64,000 nt of DNA from Albirhodobacter sp042466415. Its GTDB lineage: Bacteria > Pseudomonadota > Alphaproteobacteria > Rhodobacterales > Rhodobacteraceae. Under the pieces are notes generated by a model. It saw only the letters and a program-made list of their open reading frames with translations. It was not told the DNA's origin and did no database searches. The stretch lies in contig NZ_JAXHCH010000002.1 in the NCBI RefSeq assembly GCF_042466415.1, positions 682,001 to 746,000 of the forward strand, read 5' to 3'. The translations under genes and the position numbers were made by a program. Below are positions 27,830 to 36,900 of this stretch, in pieces. How positions within the stretch are numbered: position 1 is the first letter of the stretch; each line of letters begins with the position of its first letter.

Positions 27830-28870
27830 ATGACCGCAACTCTCCGCTATTTCCGTTGGCCCTTTATCGTGACGGGGGCGGGGCTTATCCTTTCCTTCAT
27901 CTTGGGCACCAGCTTTTCCGGGCATTTAGGCGGCGGGGTGTCATTCCTGATTATCGCCTCCGTTCTCGCCGTTCTCGAAATCTCGCTGTCCTTTGATAAC
28001 GCCATCGTCAATGCGAACAAACTCAAGGACATGGACCCGCTTTGGCAAAAGCGCTTCTTGACTTGGGGCATCATCATCGCGGTGTTCGGGATGCGGATTG
28101 TTTTCCCGCTTTTGATCGTTGTGATCGCGGCGGGGATCGGCCCATGGGAGGCCATCGTTATGGCCGCCAGCAAGCCTGACGACTATGCGCGGATCATCGG
28201 TGCGGCGCATTTGCCGATCGCGGCTTTTGGCGGGGCTTTCTTGATGATGGTGGCGCTGACGTATTTTGTGGACGAGGGCAAAGAGGTCGACTGGATCGCA
28301 ACATTTGAGCGCCGCCTACGGGCCTGCGCCTCGATCCGCGGCCTCGAAATCGGGTTTGTGCTGAGCTTGATCATGGTCGTCGCCACGCTTGTGCCGGCTC
28401 ACGAAGTTGGCCGGTTCCTCTTTGCTTCGGTGGCGGGGCTGGTGACTTTCCTCGCGGTTGAGGTCTTGGGGCAGGTGCTCGACAAACGCGGGCAAGCGCT
28501 GGAGGTTGCCGCGAAAGGCGGGCTGGGGGCGTTCTTGTATCTCGAAGTGCTCGATGCGTCATTCAGCTTTGACGGCGTCATCGGCGCGTTCGCCCTGACG
28601 CATAACCTGTTCTTGATTGCGATCGGCTTGGGGATCGGGGCGATGTATGTGCGCTCGATGACGATCATGCTGGTCGAACGTCAGACCCTCGCGGAGTTCC
28701 GCTATCTGGAGCATGGCGCGTTCTGGTCGATCCTGATCCTTTCGATCATCATGTTCGGGCAGACATTGTTCCATATCAACGAAATGATCACCGGACTTCT
28801 CGGTGCGAGCTTTATCGGGCTGGCCTTCATCTCCTCGCTGATCTACCGCAAACGCAACCCCGAGATTTGA
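27830..28870 (+). CDS. TerC-like integral membrane protein (DUF475)
   Basis: 346 residues from the ATG at 27830, with GGAG upstream; a TTG four codons earlier lies inside the ribosome site. About eight to nine membrane spans. The two TerC-type signatures 'SLSFDNAIVNANKLKDM' and 'DASFSFDGVIGAFALT' carry the paired acidic residues thought to bind metal ions in this superfamily. A cytoplasmic loop holds 'DEGKEVDWIATFERRL'. The family is linked to metal or tellurite homeostasis, but the substrate is not established. Monocistronic. Confidence 0.85.
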   Translation: MTATLRYFRWPFIVTGAGLILSFILGTSFSGHLGGGVSFLIIASVLAVLEISLSFDNAIVNANKLKDMDPLWQKRFLTWGIIIAVFGMRIVFPLLIVVIAAGIGPWEAIVMAASKPDDYARIIGAAHLPIAAFGGAFLMMVALTYFVDEGKEVDWIATFERRLRACASIRGLEIGFVLSLIMVVATLVPAHEVGRFLFASVAGLVTFLAVEVLGQVLDKRGQALEVAAKGGLGAFLYLEVLDASFSFDGVIGAFALTHNLFLIAIGLGIGAMYVRSMTIMLVERQTLAEFRYLEHGAFWSILILSIIMFGQTLFHINEMITGLLGASFIGLAFISSLIYRKRNPEI

Positions 28871-29033
28871 TCGGGTCGTGGGACCAAAAGTAAAATAGAT
28901 GTAAGGCTTTACGGGGCGATGTTGCGGCATCGCTCCAATGCGTCAGGCGCCAGTATTGCTGCGCTTTACGCGCGGCTCCATGCTTGACGGATGCCCGTGG
29001 CGGCCTAGCTCGCCCCCAAACAGGAGAGGGCAC

Positions 29034-29705
29034 ATGCGGACATTAATTTTCGGCGCATCTGGGGGCATTGGCGCGGCTTTGATGCAGGCGGCGATGGATG
29101 CGGGCACCGCGCCTGACCAGATCATCGGTCTCTCGCGCCGTGATGACGGGCTTGATGTCACCGATGAGGCCAGTATCGAACGGGCTTTGGCAAAACTCAG
29201 CGGTCCCTTCGAGCGGATCATCTGCGCGACGGGCGCGTTGGAAATCGCAGGCCGCGGACCGGAGAAATCCCTCCGCGCGGTTACCCCGCATGCGCTCGCC
29301 GATCAGTTCGCCGTGAACGCAACGGGCCCGATATTGGTGCTGAAACATGCGCTTCGCCTGATGCCCCGCGACCGGCCGGCACGGTTCGCGGCGCTCTCGG
29401 CGCGGGTTGGCTCCATCGGGGATAATCGTTTGGGGGGCTGGTATAGTTACCGTGCGGCGAAGGCGGCACTCAACCAGTTGCTGCGCTCCGCCTCCGTCGA
29501 AATCGCGCGCACGCATCCGCACGCCGTCATCGCCGCGCTGCATCCTCTGACCGTGGCGACGCCCTTCACCGCGGCGTTTCAAGCGACCCATCCCACCGTG
29601 ACCCCCGCGCATGCGGCGGCGGGGTTGATCCGAGTGCTCGACGCGCTTTCGCCCGCGCAGACGGGCGGATTTTTTGACGCGAATGGCAAGGAGATTATCT
29701 GGTGA
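29034..29705 (+). CDS. Short-chain dehydrogenase/reductase (C-factor-like)
   Basis: 223 residues from the ATG at 29034 (MRTLIFGASGGIGAALM), with CAGGAGAGGG upstream. Rossmann motif GASGGIG, and the catalytic pair in 'SYRAAKAALNQLL' (YxxxK). The short form resembles CsgA/C-factor-type SDRs; the substrate is unknown. Its stop overlaps the GTG start of the photolyase gene, so they are coupled. In related phototrophs an SDR and photolyase genes belong to the singlet-oxygen response, which is suggestive only. Confidence 0.87.
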   Translation: MRTLIFGASGGIGAALMQAAMDAGTAPDQIIGLSRRDDGLDVTDEASIERALAKLSGPFERIICATGALEIAGRGPEKSLRAVTPHALADQFAVNATGPILVLKHALRLMPRDRPARFAALSARVGSIGDNRLGGWYSYRAAKAALNQLLRSASVEIARTHPHAVIAALHPLTVATPFTAAFQATHPTVTPAHAAAGLIRVLDALSPAQTGGFFDANGKEIIW

Positions 29706-31234
29706 GCCGCCTCATCCTCGTTCTGGGGGATCAACTCTCCTTTGATCTCGCGAGCCTGCGCGATCGCGCGCCAACCGATCATGTGATGATGGCGGAGGTC
29801 CGGGGCGAGGCGCGCTACGTGCCGCATCACCCGCAGAAAATTGTGTTGTTCCTCAGTGCGATGCGCAAATTCGCGGCGCAGTTGGAGGCCGAGGGGATGC
29901 CCGTTCTCTACTCCAAACTGGAGGATGCCGAAACGGGGCCTAGCCTGCGTGCCGAGGTGCTGCGCCGGTATGAGGAGACGGGCGCGAGAGAGGTTGTCGT
30001 CGTGCGGCCGGGGGATTGGCGGCTCACGGCCGAGCTGGAATCCTTGCCCGTTCCGGTGCGGATGCTGGCGGATGACCGGTTTATCTGCCCGCCTGCGGTT
30101 TTTGAAGACTGGGCCAAGGGGCGCAAGCAATTCCGGATGGAGTGGTTCTACCGCGAGATGCGCCGGCGCACGGGGCTGTTGATGGAGGGCGAGGCGCGCG
30201 ACCAGCCTGTCGGGGGACAGTGGAATTTCGATCACGACAATCGCAAGCCCGCCAAGCCTGACCTGATGCGGGTTGCTGCCAAACAGTTCAAGCCTGACGC
30301 CGTGGTCACAAAGGTGATGACCGTTGTTGGCGACGCCTTCCCGGATCATTTCGGCACGCTCGACGCTTTTCACTGGCCGACCGACCGCGCGCAGGCGCTC
30401 GAGGCGCTCGATCATTTCATCGCGCATATTCTGCCGCGGTTTGGCGACGAGCAAGATGCGATGCTCCGCGATGATCCGGTGTTGAGCCATTCGCTTTTGT
30501 CGCCCTGCATCAACCTTGGTTTGCTATCGCCGCTTGAGGTCTGCAAGCGGGCGGAGGCGGCCTATTTTGACGGCACGGCTCCGCTCAACGCCGTCGAAGG
30601 GTTTATCCGGCAGATCCTCGGGTGGCGTGAATATATGCGCGGAATTTGGGCGATCTCCGGACCGGATTACCTCACGTCGAATTACCTCAACCAGACCGAG
30701 GACCTTCCGCCCGCCTATTGGGGGGCGCCCACGAAAATGGCCTGTCTTGGCGCCGCGGTGGCGCAAACGCGAGATCTGGCTTACGCGCACCACATTCAGC
30801 GCCTCATGGTGACGGGGAATTTCGCGCTTTTGGCGGGTGTGTCGCCGCAAGAGGTGGAGGCGTGGTATCATGCGGTTTACATTGATGCGATTGAATGGGT
30901 GGAGGCGCCCAATACTCTGGGCATGAGCCAGTTCGCGGATGGCGGGTTGCTCGGATCAAAGCCTTACGTCTCGTCGGGCAGCTACATTAACAAAATGTCT
31001 GATTATTGCGGCGGCTGTGCGTACCGCGTGAAAGACCGGACGGGGAAGGACGCGTGCCCGTTCAATCTGCTTTATTGGGATTTCCTGATCCGCCACCGCG
31101 AGACACTGGGGGGCAATCCTCGCATGGCGCAGATGTACCGCACATGGGATAAGATGGCGGCCACGCACCGCGATGTGGTGATTAAAGAGGCGGGAGACTT
31201 CTTGCGAAAACTGCGGGCGGGCGAGCCGGTGTGA
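29702..31234 (+). CDS. Fe-S bacterial cryptochrome / (6-4) photolyase (PhrB/CryB type)
   Basis: 510 residues with a GTG start overlapping the SDR stop. The FeS-BCP family is recognised by its N-terminus 'LILVLGDQLSFDL', the 'LSHSLLSPCINLGLLSP' FAD region and four cysteines C348, C436, C439 and C452 ('DYCGGCAYRVKDRTGKDACPF'), which match the [4Fe-4S] ligands of Agrobacterium PhrB with a constant offset of two. It binds FAD and usually dimethyl-ribityl-lumazine, and repairs (6-4) photoproducts or senses light. Which of these it does cannot be told from sequence. Confidence 0.93.
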   Translation: MSRLILVLGDQLSFDLASLRDRAPTDHVMMAEVRGEARYVPHHPQKIVLFLSAMRKFAAQLEAEGMPVLYSKLEDAETGPSLRAEVLRRYEETGAREVVVVRPGDWRLTAELESLPVPVRMLADDRFICPPAVFEDWAKGRKQFRMEWFYREMRRRTGLLMEGEARDQPVGGQWNFDHDNRKPAKPDLMRVAAKQFKPDAVVTKVMTVVGDAFPDHFGTLDAFHWPTDRAQALEALDHFIAHILPRFGDEQDAMLRDDPVLSHSLLSPCINLGLLSPLEVCKRAEAAYFDGTAPLNAVEGFIRQILGWREYMRGIWAISGPDYLTSNYLNQTEDLPPAYWGAPTKMACLGAAVAQTRDLAYAHHIQRLMVTGNFALLAGVSPQEVEAWYHAVYIDAIEWVEAPNTLGMSQFADGGLLGSKPYVSSGSYINKMSDYCGGCAYRVKDRTGKDACPFNLLYWDFLIRHRETLGGNPRMAQMYRTWDKMAATHRDVVIKEAGDFLRKLRAGEPV

Positions 31235-31395
31235 GGGCGGGGGATGCGCAAGGCGGAGGCGCAGGCGCTTCACCCCTGCGTCAGCGCGCTGGAATTCCGC
31301 ACGATCACCATTAGATAAGACCTATTGCGTCATTGGACCCCATGGTTTGGCGCGCAAATATCGGCCGATACGTTTTCGCCCGCAGGAGACAATTG

Positions 31396-31857
31396 ATGAC
31401 TGACGACACACGCTATCACCGCGATGAGGATAAAATCGCGCGGCTCACGCCCGAGCAATACCGCGTCACGCAAGAGAACGGGACGGAGCGTCCTTATACC
31501 GGCGAATATGACAAGCATTTCGAGGCGGGTATCTATGTCGATATCGTCTCGGGCGAGCCTTTGTTCGCATCCTCCGCAAAATACGATTCCGGCTGTGGAT
31601 GGCCGGCATTTTCCAAACCCATCGTTGCGGGACATGTCGCCGAGTTGCACGATACATCGCACGGAATGACCCGCATCGAGGTGCGTTCGAGCCACGGTGA
31701 TAGTCATTTGGGCCATGTGTTCAACGATGGCCCGCGCGAGATGGGGGGGCTGCGGTATTGTATCAATTCGGCAAGCCTTCGCTTCGTGCCGCTCGACGAG
31801 ATGGAAGAACAGGGCTACGGCGATTACATGGACGGGGTGGAGCAAGACAATGGATGA
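31396..31857 (+). CDS. msrB: Peptide-methionine (R)-S-oxide reductase
   Basis: 153 residues from the ATG at 31396, with CAGGAGAC upstream. It reduces the R epimer of methionine sulfoxide. 'AKYDSGCGWPAFSKP', 'GHVFNDGP' and the catalytic cysteine in 'RYCINSASLRF' are present. The two CxxC zinc pairs of E. coli MsrB are absent here ('YVDIVSGEP' and 'RSSHGDSH' stand in their place), so this is the zinc-free form. The stop overlaps the msrA start by 8 bases. Confidence 0.95.
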   Translation: MTDDTRYHRDEDKIARLTPEQYRVTQENGTERPYTGEYDKHFEAGIYVDIVSGEPLFASSAKYDSGCGWPAFSKPIVAGHVAELHDTSHGMTRIEVRSSHGDSHLGHVFNDGPREMGGLRYCINSASLRFVPLDEMEEQGYGDYMDGVEQDNG

Positions 31858-32359
31858 GCAAAAGATTGACCGCGCCGTTCTGGCGGGCGGATGTTTTTGG
31901 GGGATGCAGGATCTGATCCGCAAGCAAGACGGCGTTGTTGAAACCCGTGTGGGCTATACGGGCGGGGACGTCGTCAATGCGACCTACCGCGATCACGGCA
32001 CCCATGCCGAAGCGATCGAGATCCTGTTTGATCCCGAACGGCTCAGCTATCGCCGGATTTTGGAGTTCTTCTTCCAGATTCACGATCCAAGCACCGAAAA
32101 CCGCCAAGGCAATGATCGTGGTCTGAGCTACCGTTCGGCCATTTTCTACGCCGACGCAGAGCAAAAGCGGATCGCGGAAGAAACCATTAAAGACGTCGAT
32201 GCCTCTGGCCTCTGGCCGGGCAAGGTTGTGACGGAACTCGCCCCCCTTGGCCCGTTTTGGGAGGCAGAGCCCGAGCATCAAGACTATCTGGAGCGTCTTC
32301 CCAACGGATACACCTGCCACTTCGTGCGTCCGGGATGGGTGCTGCCGAGAAGCGCATAG
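31850..32359 (+). CDS. msrA: Peptide-methionine (S)-S-oxide reductase
   Basis: 169 residues from the ATG at 31850 (MDEQKIDRAVLAGGCFWGM). The catalytic GCFWG motif and 'VGYTGGDVVNATYRDHGTHAEA' are canonical. It reduces the S epimer of methionine sulfoxide; with MsrB both epimers are covered. Overlap with msrB makes them a coupled pair downstream of SDR and photolyase, a small light/oxidation-damage repair set. Confidence 0.96.
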   Translation: MDEQKIDRAVLAGGCFWGMQDLIRKQDGVVETRVGYTGGDVVNATYRDHGTHAEAIEILFDPERLSYRRILEFFFQIHDPSTENRQGNDRGLSYRSAIFYADAEQKRIAEETIKDVDASGLWPGKVVTELAPLGPFWEAEPEHQDYLERLPNGYTCHFVRPGWVLPRSA

Positions 32360-32360
32360 T

Positions 32361-32378
32361 CGCGCCCTTAGGCGCGAT
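32361..32378. terminator. Short hairpin between msrA and the GSCFA gene
   Basis: TCGCGCCC TT AGGCGCGA, overlapping the last codons of the convergent GSCFA gene. There is no T tract, so it is a weak terminator candidate for msrA. Confidence 0.35.
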
Positions 32379-33327
32379 AGGCCGAGATGATATGTTCGAT
32401 CTGCGCGCGGACGACATCCGCGCGCACATGCACATGGTCGTCAGCATAGGCCGGCAGGCCCGTGGTGCGGATGGATTCGTAGGTGGGTAGATAATCAACC
32501 AGCGGGTAGCTGCGCCACAGTTCCTCTGCCACGACGCGCAAGACGGATTTGGAATAGTCATTCGCCATCACGCAATCGGTATCCTCGAACGTCGTTTGTA
32601 ACGGCACGGGCGAGACCGAAATCAACACCTTGATCCCGCGCTGGGTGAGCGCCTCGATGGCAGGGTGCAAAAGATCCAGCGAGGATTGGACGCCAAGGCG
32701 ATGATACCGATAGCGGGTCTCGCTGGTGCGAGCATCTTGGGGCGAGGGCATCCGGTTGAGATAGGTCTCAAGTTGGGCGTCATACCATGCCTCGATATAG
32801 CCCAGTGTAATGATGACGGCCTGCGATCGGGGCAGGTGGGCGTAGATATTAAACACCTCCTCGCGCCGCGCGATCCCGCGCTCCCACGTCACATCCTTGC
32901 GCGATGCGAGAAGCAAATCGCCCCACCCCTGTCCGGTCGCGACCAGTGTTCCCTCATCGGATCGCCGCCCCTGCAACGCGTTGAGGATGCGTTGCGCGAT
33001 CGTGCCCGGGTTGAATTCGTTTAAAATCCCGTTGCGCCGCGGCCATTGCCATTCGCTTTCGGGCACTGAAAACGCCATCGTCGGAAGATCCACGCCAAGT
33101 TTTTCAAGCTCGATCTCGATGTTGCGGGCGAAACACGAGCCGATCGTGAAGATCGATTGGCCCGTCGCAAGATCCAGTTTGAAGCGCGGGCGCAGTTCAG
33201 GGAGAATCAGGCCCTCTTGATATCTGGGGTCATTTTCATCCGGATAGGCACGGCGGCTTTTGTTGGCGCGCGAACAATTATAGGCCGCGTTAAGGGAGCG
33301 ATCCTCGAGATCTGGAAGGCGTGTCAT
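32368..33327 (-). CDS. GSCFA family protein
   Basis: 319 residues. The name-giving motif 'GSCFARNIEIELEKLG' is near residue 62, followed by 'NPGTIAQRI' and 'TLGYIEAWYDA', in the pattern of the SGNH-hydrolase-like GSCFA family. Such proteins are often near surface-polysaccharide genes and are presumed carbohydrate or acyl esterases, but no substrate is known. No signal peptide. Monocistronic, convergent with msrA. Confidence 0.8.
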   Translation of the reverse strand: MTRLPDLEDRSLNAAYNCSRANKSRRAYPDENDPRYQEGLILPELRPRFKLDLATGQSIFTIGSCFARNIEIELEKLGVDLPTMAFSVPESEWQWPRRNGILNEFNPGTIAQRILNALQGRRSDEGTLVATGQGWGDLLLASRKDVTWERGIARREEVFNIYAHLPRSQAVIITLGYIEAWYDAQLETYLNRMPSPQDARTSETRYRYHRLGVQSSLDLLHPAIEALTQRGIKVLISVSPVPLQTTFEDTDCVMANDYSKSVLRVVAEELWRSYPLVDYLPTYESIRTTGLPAYADDHVHVRADVVRAQIEHIISAYRA

Positions 33328-33411
33328 AGGGTTATGGCTCCATCTTAGGCGCGTTGAGAGGCGTTGCGGATCTGATTACAGACCCGTCAGCCCTATATTC
33401 ATGCGGTCACG

Positions 33412-33437
33412 GGGCATAAATGCCCATTTATCGGGCA
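33412..33437. repeat. Two mutually exclusive hairpins sharing an arm
   Basis: GGGCAT AA ATGCCC (33412-33425) and TGCCC ATTTATC GGGCA (33421-33437) share the TGCCC segment, so only one can form at a time. Confidence 0.45.
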
Positions 33438-33486
33438 GGGCCGACGATTGGCCCAGCTTGCCGCATCAACGGGCCCATTATGCGGC

Positions 33487-33502
33487 ATTTGGGTGCCCAA
33501 AT
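33487..33502. repeat. Palindrome ATTTGGG-TG-CCCAAAT
   Basis: Perfect 7-bp arms with a two-base centre, the shape of a dimeric regulator site. It lies about 160 bases upstream of the GSCFA start and 500 bases before nrdJ. Confidence 0.45.
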
Positions 33503-33541
33503 CGGAAAATCTCCAACTGTGTTGTTCCTGTCATAGCGGAA

Positions 33542-33672
33542 CTATCCACAAGAAACAGGCCCCTGTGGATGGATCTTGGGGCCACATCGGCTTTGCCACG
33601 CAATCCCCCTAGAAACAAAGAGAATCCTGAATTGCGCGAGGGTCGCTCAGGGGCGGGGGGGATTGTGGATGA
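33542..33672. promoter_or_regulatory. Cluster of three DnaA-box-like nonamers
   Basis: CTATCCACA at 33542-33550 (+), CCATCCACA at 33564-33572 (-) and TCATCCACA at 33664-33672 (-), matching TTATCCACA at 8, 7 and 8 of 9 positions. In E. coli, DnaA boxes control nrdAB, so a link of ribonucleotide reductase to replication status is plausible. Confidence 0.4.
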
Positions 33673-33798
33673 ATCACGGGACAGTTTTCGCCCGTATTTA
33701 CAGGGGGCTGGTCAAGCTTTTTTATCCCCTCACCATTATGAAAACTTTATTGACGGTTCCGTGAACCTACGCCAGTTTGTGGGCAGCTGCGAAGGTTA

Positions 33799-33814
33799 AT
33801 ACTAGATATAGTGT
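33799..33814. promoter_or_regulatory. NrdR-box-like site before nrdJ
   Basis: The 16-mer ATACTAGATATAGTGT matches the palindromic NrdR form ACACTATATATAGTGT at 14 of 16 positions. It includes TAATACT, a possible -10 element, which would fit repression. The usual second box about 31 bases away is not evident. Confidence 0.5.
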
Positions 33815-33842
33815 TGCACGCGCGGCTCGACCGATAGATGTG

Positions 33843-33902
33843 ACCGGGCCCGGTGAGGGCGGCGGGCCTTGACGGGTGGTCTTCACCCGTCACGGGCGGC
33901 CC
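33843..33902 (+). promoter_or_regulatory. Structured leader of nrdJ
   Basis: Perfect 12-base palindrome ACCGGGCCCGGT (33843-33854), then TGACGGGTG (33870-33878), loop GTCTT, CACCCGTCA (33884-33892), with outer arms GGGCC (33864-33868) and GGCCC (33898-33902). It lies about 100 bases before the start codon, probably inside the 5' untranslated region. No B12-riboswitch box was found. Confidence 0.45.
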
Positions 33903-33999
33903 CTCATTTTGGCCCAGCGCAAAGCGGCACATCGCCGCCAGCGCGACGGGAGCCATTGTCTTGGTCGCCACAGGTTTGATAATTTGCACGGGGCAGAAG

Positions 34000-36900
34000 A
34001 TGAAAATCGAGCGGAAGTTCACCACGGCAGACAGCGGCGCATACGGGTCGATCGCGTTCAATACGACGACCTCCGAAATCCGCAATCCCGACGGCACGAT
34101 CGTCTTCAGAAACGAAGCCGTCGAGGTCCCCTCAAAGTGGAGCCAGGTGGCGTCGGACGTTCTGGCGCAGAAATACTTCCGTAAGGCGGGCATCCCGGCC
34201 GTTGTCAAAAAAGTCAAAGAAAAGAACGTGCCCGAGTTTTTGTGGCGATCGGTGCCGGATGAGGCCGCACTTGCGCAATTGGCCGAGGAACAGCGCTTCA
34301 CGGGCGAGACCTCCGCAAAGCAAGTGTTCGACCGCCTCGCAGGCGCGTGGACCTATTGGGGCTGGAAGGGCGGATATTTCAGCACCGAGGAAGATGCGCG
34401 CGCCTATTACGACGAGATGCGCTTCATGCTGGCCGAGCAAATGGCCGCGCCGAACTCGCCGCAATGGTTCAACACCGGCCTGCATTGGGCCTACGGCATC
34501 GATGGCCCGTCGCAAGGGCATTACTACGTCGATCACCTGACGGGCAAGCTGACGAAATCGGCCTCGGCTTACGAGCATCCCCAACCGCACGCGTGCTTCA
34601 TCCAATCGGTGAAGGATGATCTGGTGGGCGAGGGCGGGATCATGGATCTTTGGGTCCGTGAGGCGCGCTTGTTCAAATATGGCTCGGGCACGGGGACGAA
34701 CTTTTCCAGCTTGCGCGGCGAGGGCGAAAAGCTTTCGGGCGGCGGCAAATCGTCGGGGTTGATGGGTTTCCTCAAAATCGGTGACCGTGCCGCAGGCGCG
34801 ATCAAATCGGGCGGCACCACGCGGCGCGCGGCCAAGATGGTGATCTGCGATATGGATCACCCCGATGTCGAGAATTTCATCAACTGGAAGGTGATCGAAG
34901 AACAAAAAGTGGCCTCTCTGGTCGCGGGCTCGAAATTGCACGAGCGCGAATTGAATGCGATCTTTGAAGCGATCCGCGCTTGGGATGGCACCGCTGAGGG
35001 TGCGAGCGATCCGGCGAAGAACGAGGCGTTGAAAGCGGCGATCAAATCGGCGAAAAAATGTATGATCCCGGAGACTTACATCAATCGCGTTTTGCAATAC
35101 GCGCGTCAGGGATACACGTCGATCGAATTCCCGACCTATGACACGGATTGGGATTCCGAGGCCTATGTGTCGGTGTCGGGCCAAAACTCCAACAACTCTG
35201 TGCGGGTCACGGACGCCTTCTTGAAGGCGGTCAAGGACAACGCCGATTGGGAGCTGTTGCGCCGGACTGACGGCAAGGTTGCCAAGACGATCAAGGCGCG
35301 CGACCTGTGGGATCAGGTAGGGCACGCGGCTTGGGCCTGCGCTGATCCGGGCATCCAGTTCCATGATACGGTCAACGCGTGGCACACCTGCCCCGAGGAT
35401 GGCGAGATTCGCGGGTCGAACCCGTGTTCGGAATATATGTTCCTCGACGATACGGCGTGCAATCTCGCGTCGATGAACCTGCTGACTTTCTTCAAGAAAA
35501 ACGAGTTCAACGCCGAGGCCTATGTTCACGCGACGCGTCTTTGGACGGTCACGCTCGAGATTTCGGTTTTGATGGCGCAATTCCCAAGCCAAGAGATCGC
35601 GCAGCGCTCGTATGATTTCCGCACTTTGGGCCTTGGCTACGCCAATATCGGTGGTTTGCTGATGAATATGGGCTACGGCTACGACAGCGAGGAGGGCCGC
35701 GCGTTGTGCGGCGCGCTCACGGCTGTGATGACGGGCGTGTCTTACGCAACATCGGCGGAAATGGCCGCAGAGCTGGGCGCCTTCCCGGGCTATCAGAAAA
35801 ACGCCGCCCATATGTTGCGCGTGATCCGCAACCACCGCACCGCCGCATATGGCAAGACGGCTGGCTATGAGGGCCTCGATATCAAGCCGGTGCCGCTTGA
35901 TATTGCGGGATGCCCCGATCAAACGCTGGTCGAAATCGCGAAGAACGCTTGGGATTCCGCGCTGGATCTGGGTGAAAAGCACGGCTTCCGGAACGCGCAG
36001 GTTTCTGTGATCGCCCCGACGGGGACGATTGGTCTGGTGATGGATTGCGATACCACCGGAATCGAGCCGGACTTCGCGTTGGTGAAGTTCAAGAAACTTG
36101 CGGGCGGCGGGTATTTCAAAATCATCAACCGCTCCGTGCCTGCGGCCTTGGTAAAGCTGGGTTATAAATCCTCCGAGATCGAGGAGATCATCGCCTATGC
36201 CGTTGGTCACGGCAGCTTGGGCAATTGCGCGGGTATCAACCATACCGCGTTGATCGGCCACGGGTTTGGCCCGCGCGAGATTGAGAAGATCGAGGCGGCG
36301 CTGCCGTCGGCGTTTGATATCCGGTTCGTGTTCAACCAATGGACATTGGGCGAGGATTTCTGCACGCAAACCTTGGGAATCCCGACGGCGAAGCTCAACG
36401 ATCCGACGTTCGACCTCCTGCGGCATTTGGGCTTCACCAAAGGGCAGGTTGAGGCGGCAAACGATCATGTTTGCGGCACGATGACCTTGGAGGGCGCGCC
36501 CTTCCTCAAGCCTGAGCATTACGCCGTGTTCGATTGCGCGAATGCGTGCGGCAAGAAGGGCAAGCGGTATTTGTCCGTCGCGAGCCATATCCACATGATG
36601 GCGGCGGCGCAAAGCTTCATCTCGGGCGCCATTTCCAAGACGATCAACATGCCCAACTCGGCCTCGATCGAGGAAACGCTGGCGGCTTATGAGCTGTCAT
36701 GGAGCCTCGGGATCAAGGCGAACGCGCTCTACCGTGACGGGTCAAAATTGAGCCAGCCGCTCGCTTCCGCGCTTGTGGAAGATGACGAAGACGCTTCGGA
36801 AATCCTCGCCTCGGGCAGCCAGCAAGAGAAGGCGATGGTTCTGGCAGAGAAGATCATCGAGAAGGTTGTCGTCAAAGAGATCGTGCGCTCGCACCGTGAA

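Larger units (their letters stand above)
33328..33999. other. 672-base structured spacer between the GSCFA gene and nrdJ
   Basis: No credible gene. It contains overlapping hairpins at 33412-33437, a palindrome at 33487-33502, three DnaA-box-like nonamers (33542-33550, 33564-33572, 33664-33672), a TTGACG element at 33750, an NrdR-like box at 33799-33814, a 12-base perfect palindrome at 33843-33854 and a strong stem-loop at 33864-33902. The density of signals is far above that of other spacers in the window. Confidence 0.6.

Noticed and set aside
33542..33672. Chromosomal replication origin
   Set aside because: The three DnaA-like boxes are imperfect, and no dnaA, hemE, parAB, rpmH or AT-rich unwinding region is nearby.
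33853..33999. 49-codon N-terminal extension of nrdJ
   Set aside because: It crosses strong hairpins and has no NrdJ-like sequence; MKIERKF at 34000 is the usual family start.
33328..33999. Adenosylcobalamin riboswitch before nrdJ
   Set aside because: The conserved B12-box sequence was not found by eye on the plus strand.
34132..36612. 826-codon open frame antisense to nrdJ
   Set aside because: Arg/His/Gln-rich translation with no domain; it mirrors the GC-rich codon pattern of nrdJ, whose motifs are unmistakable.
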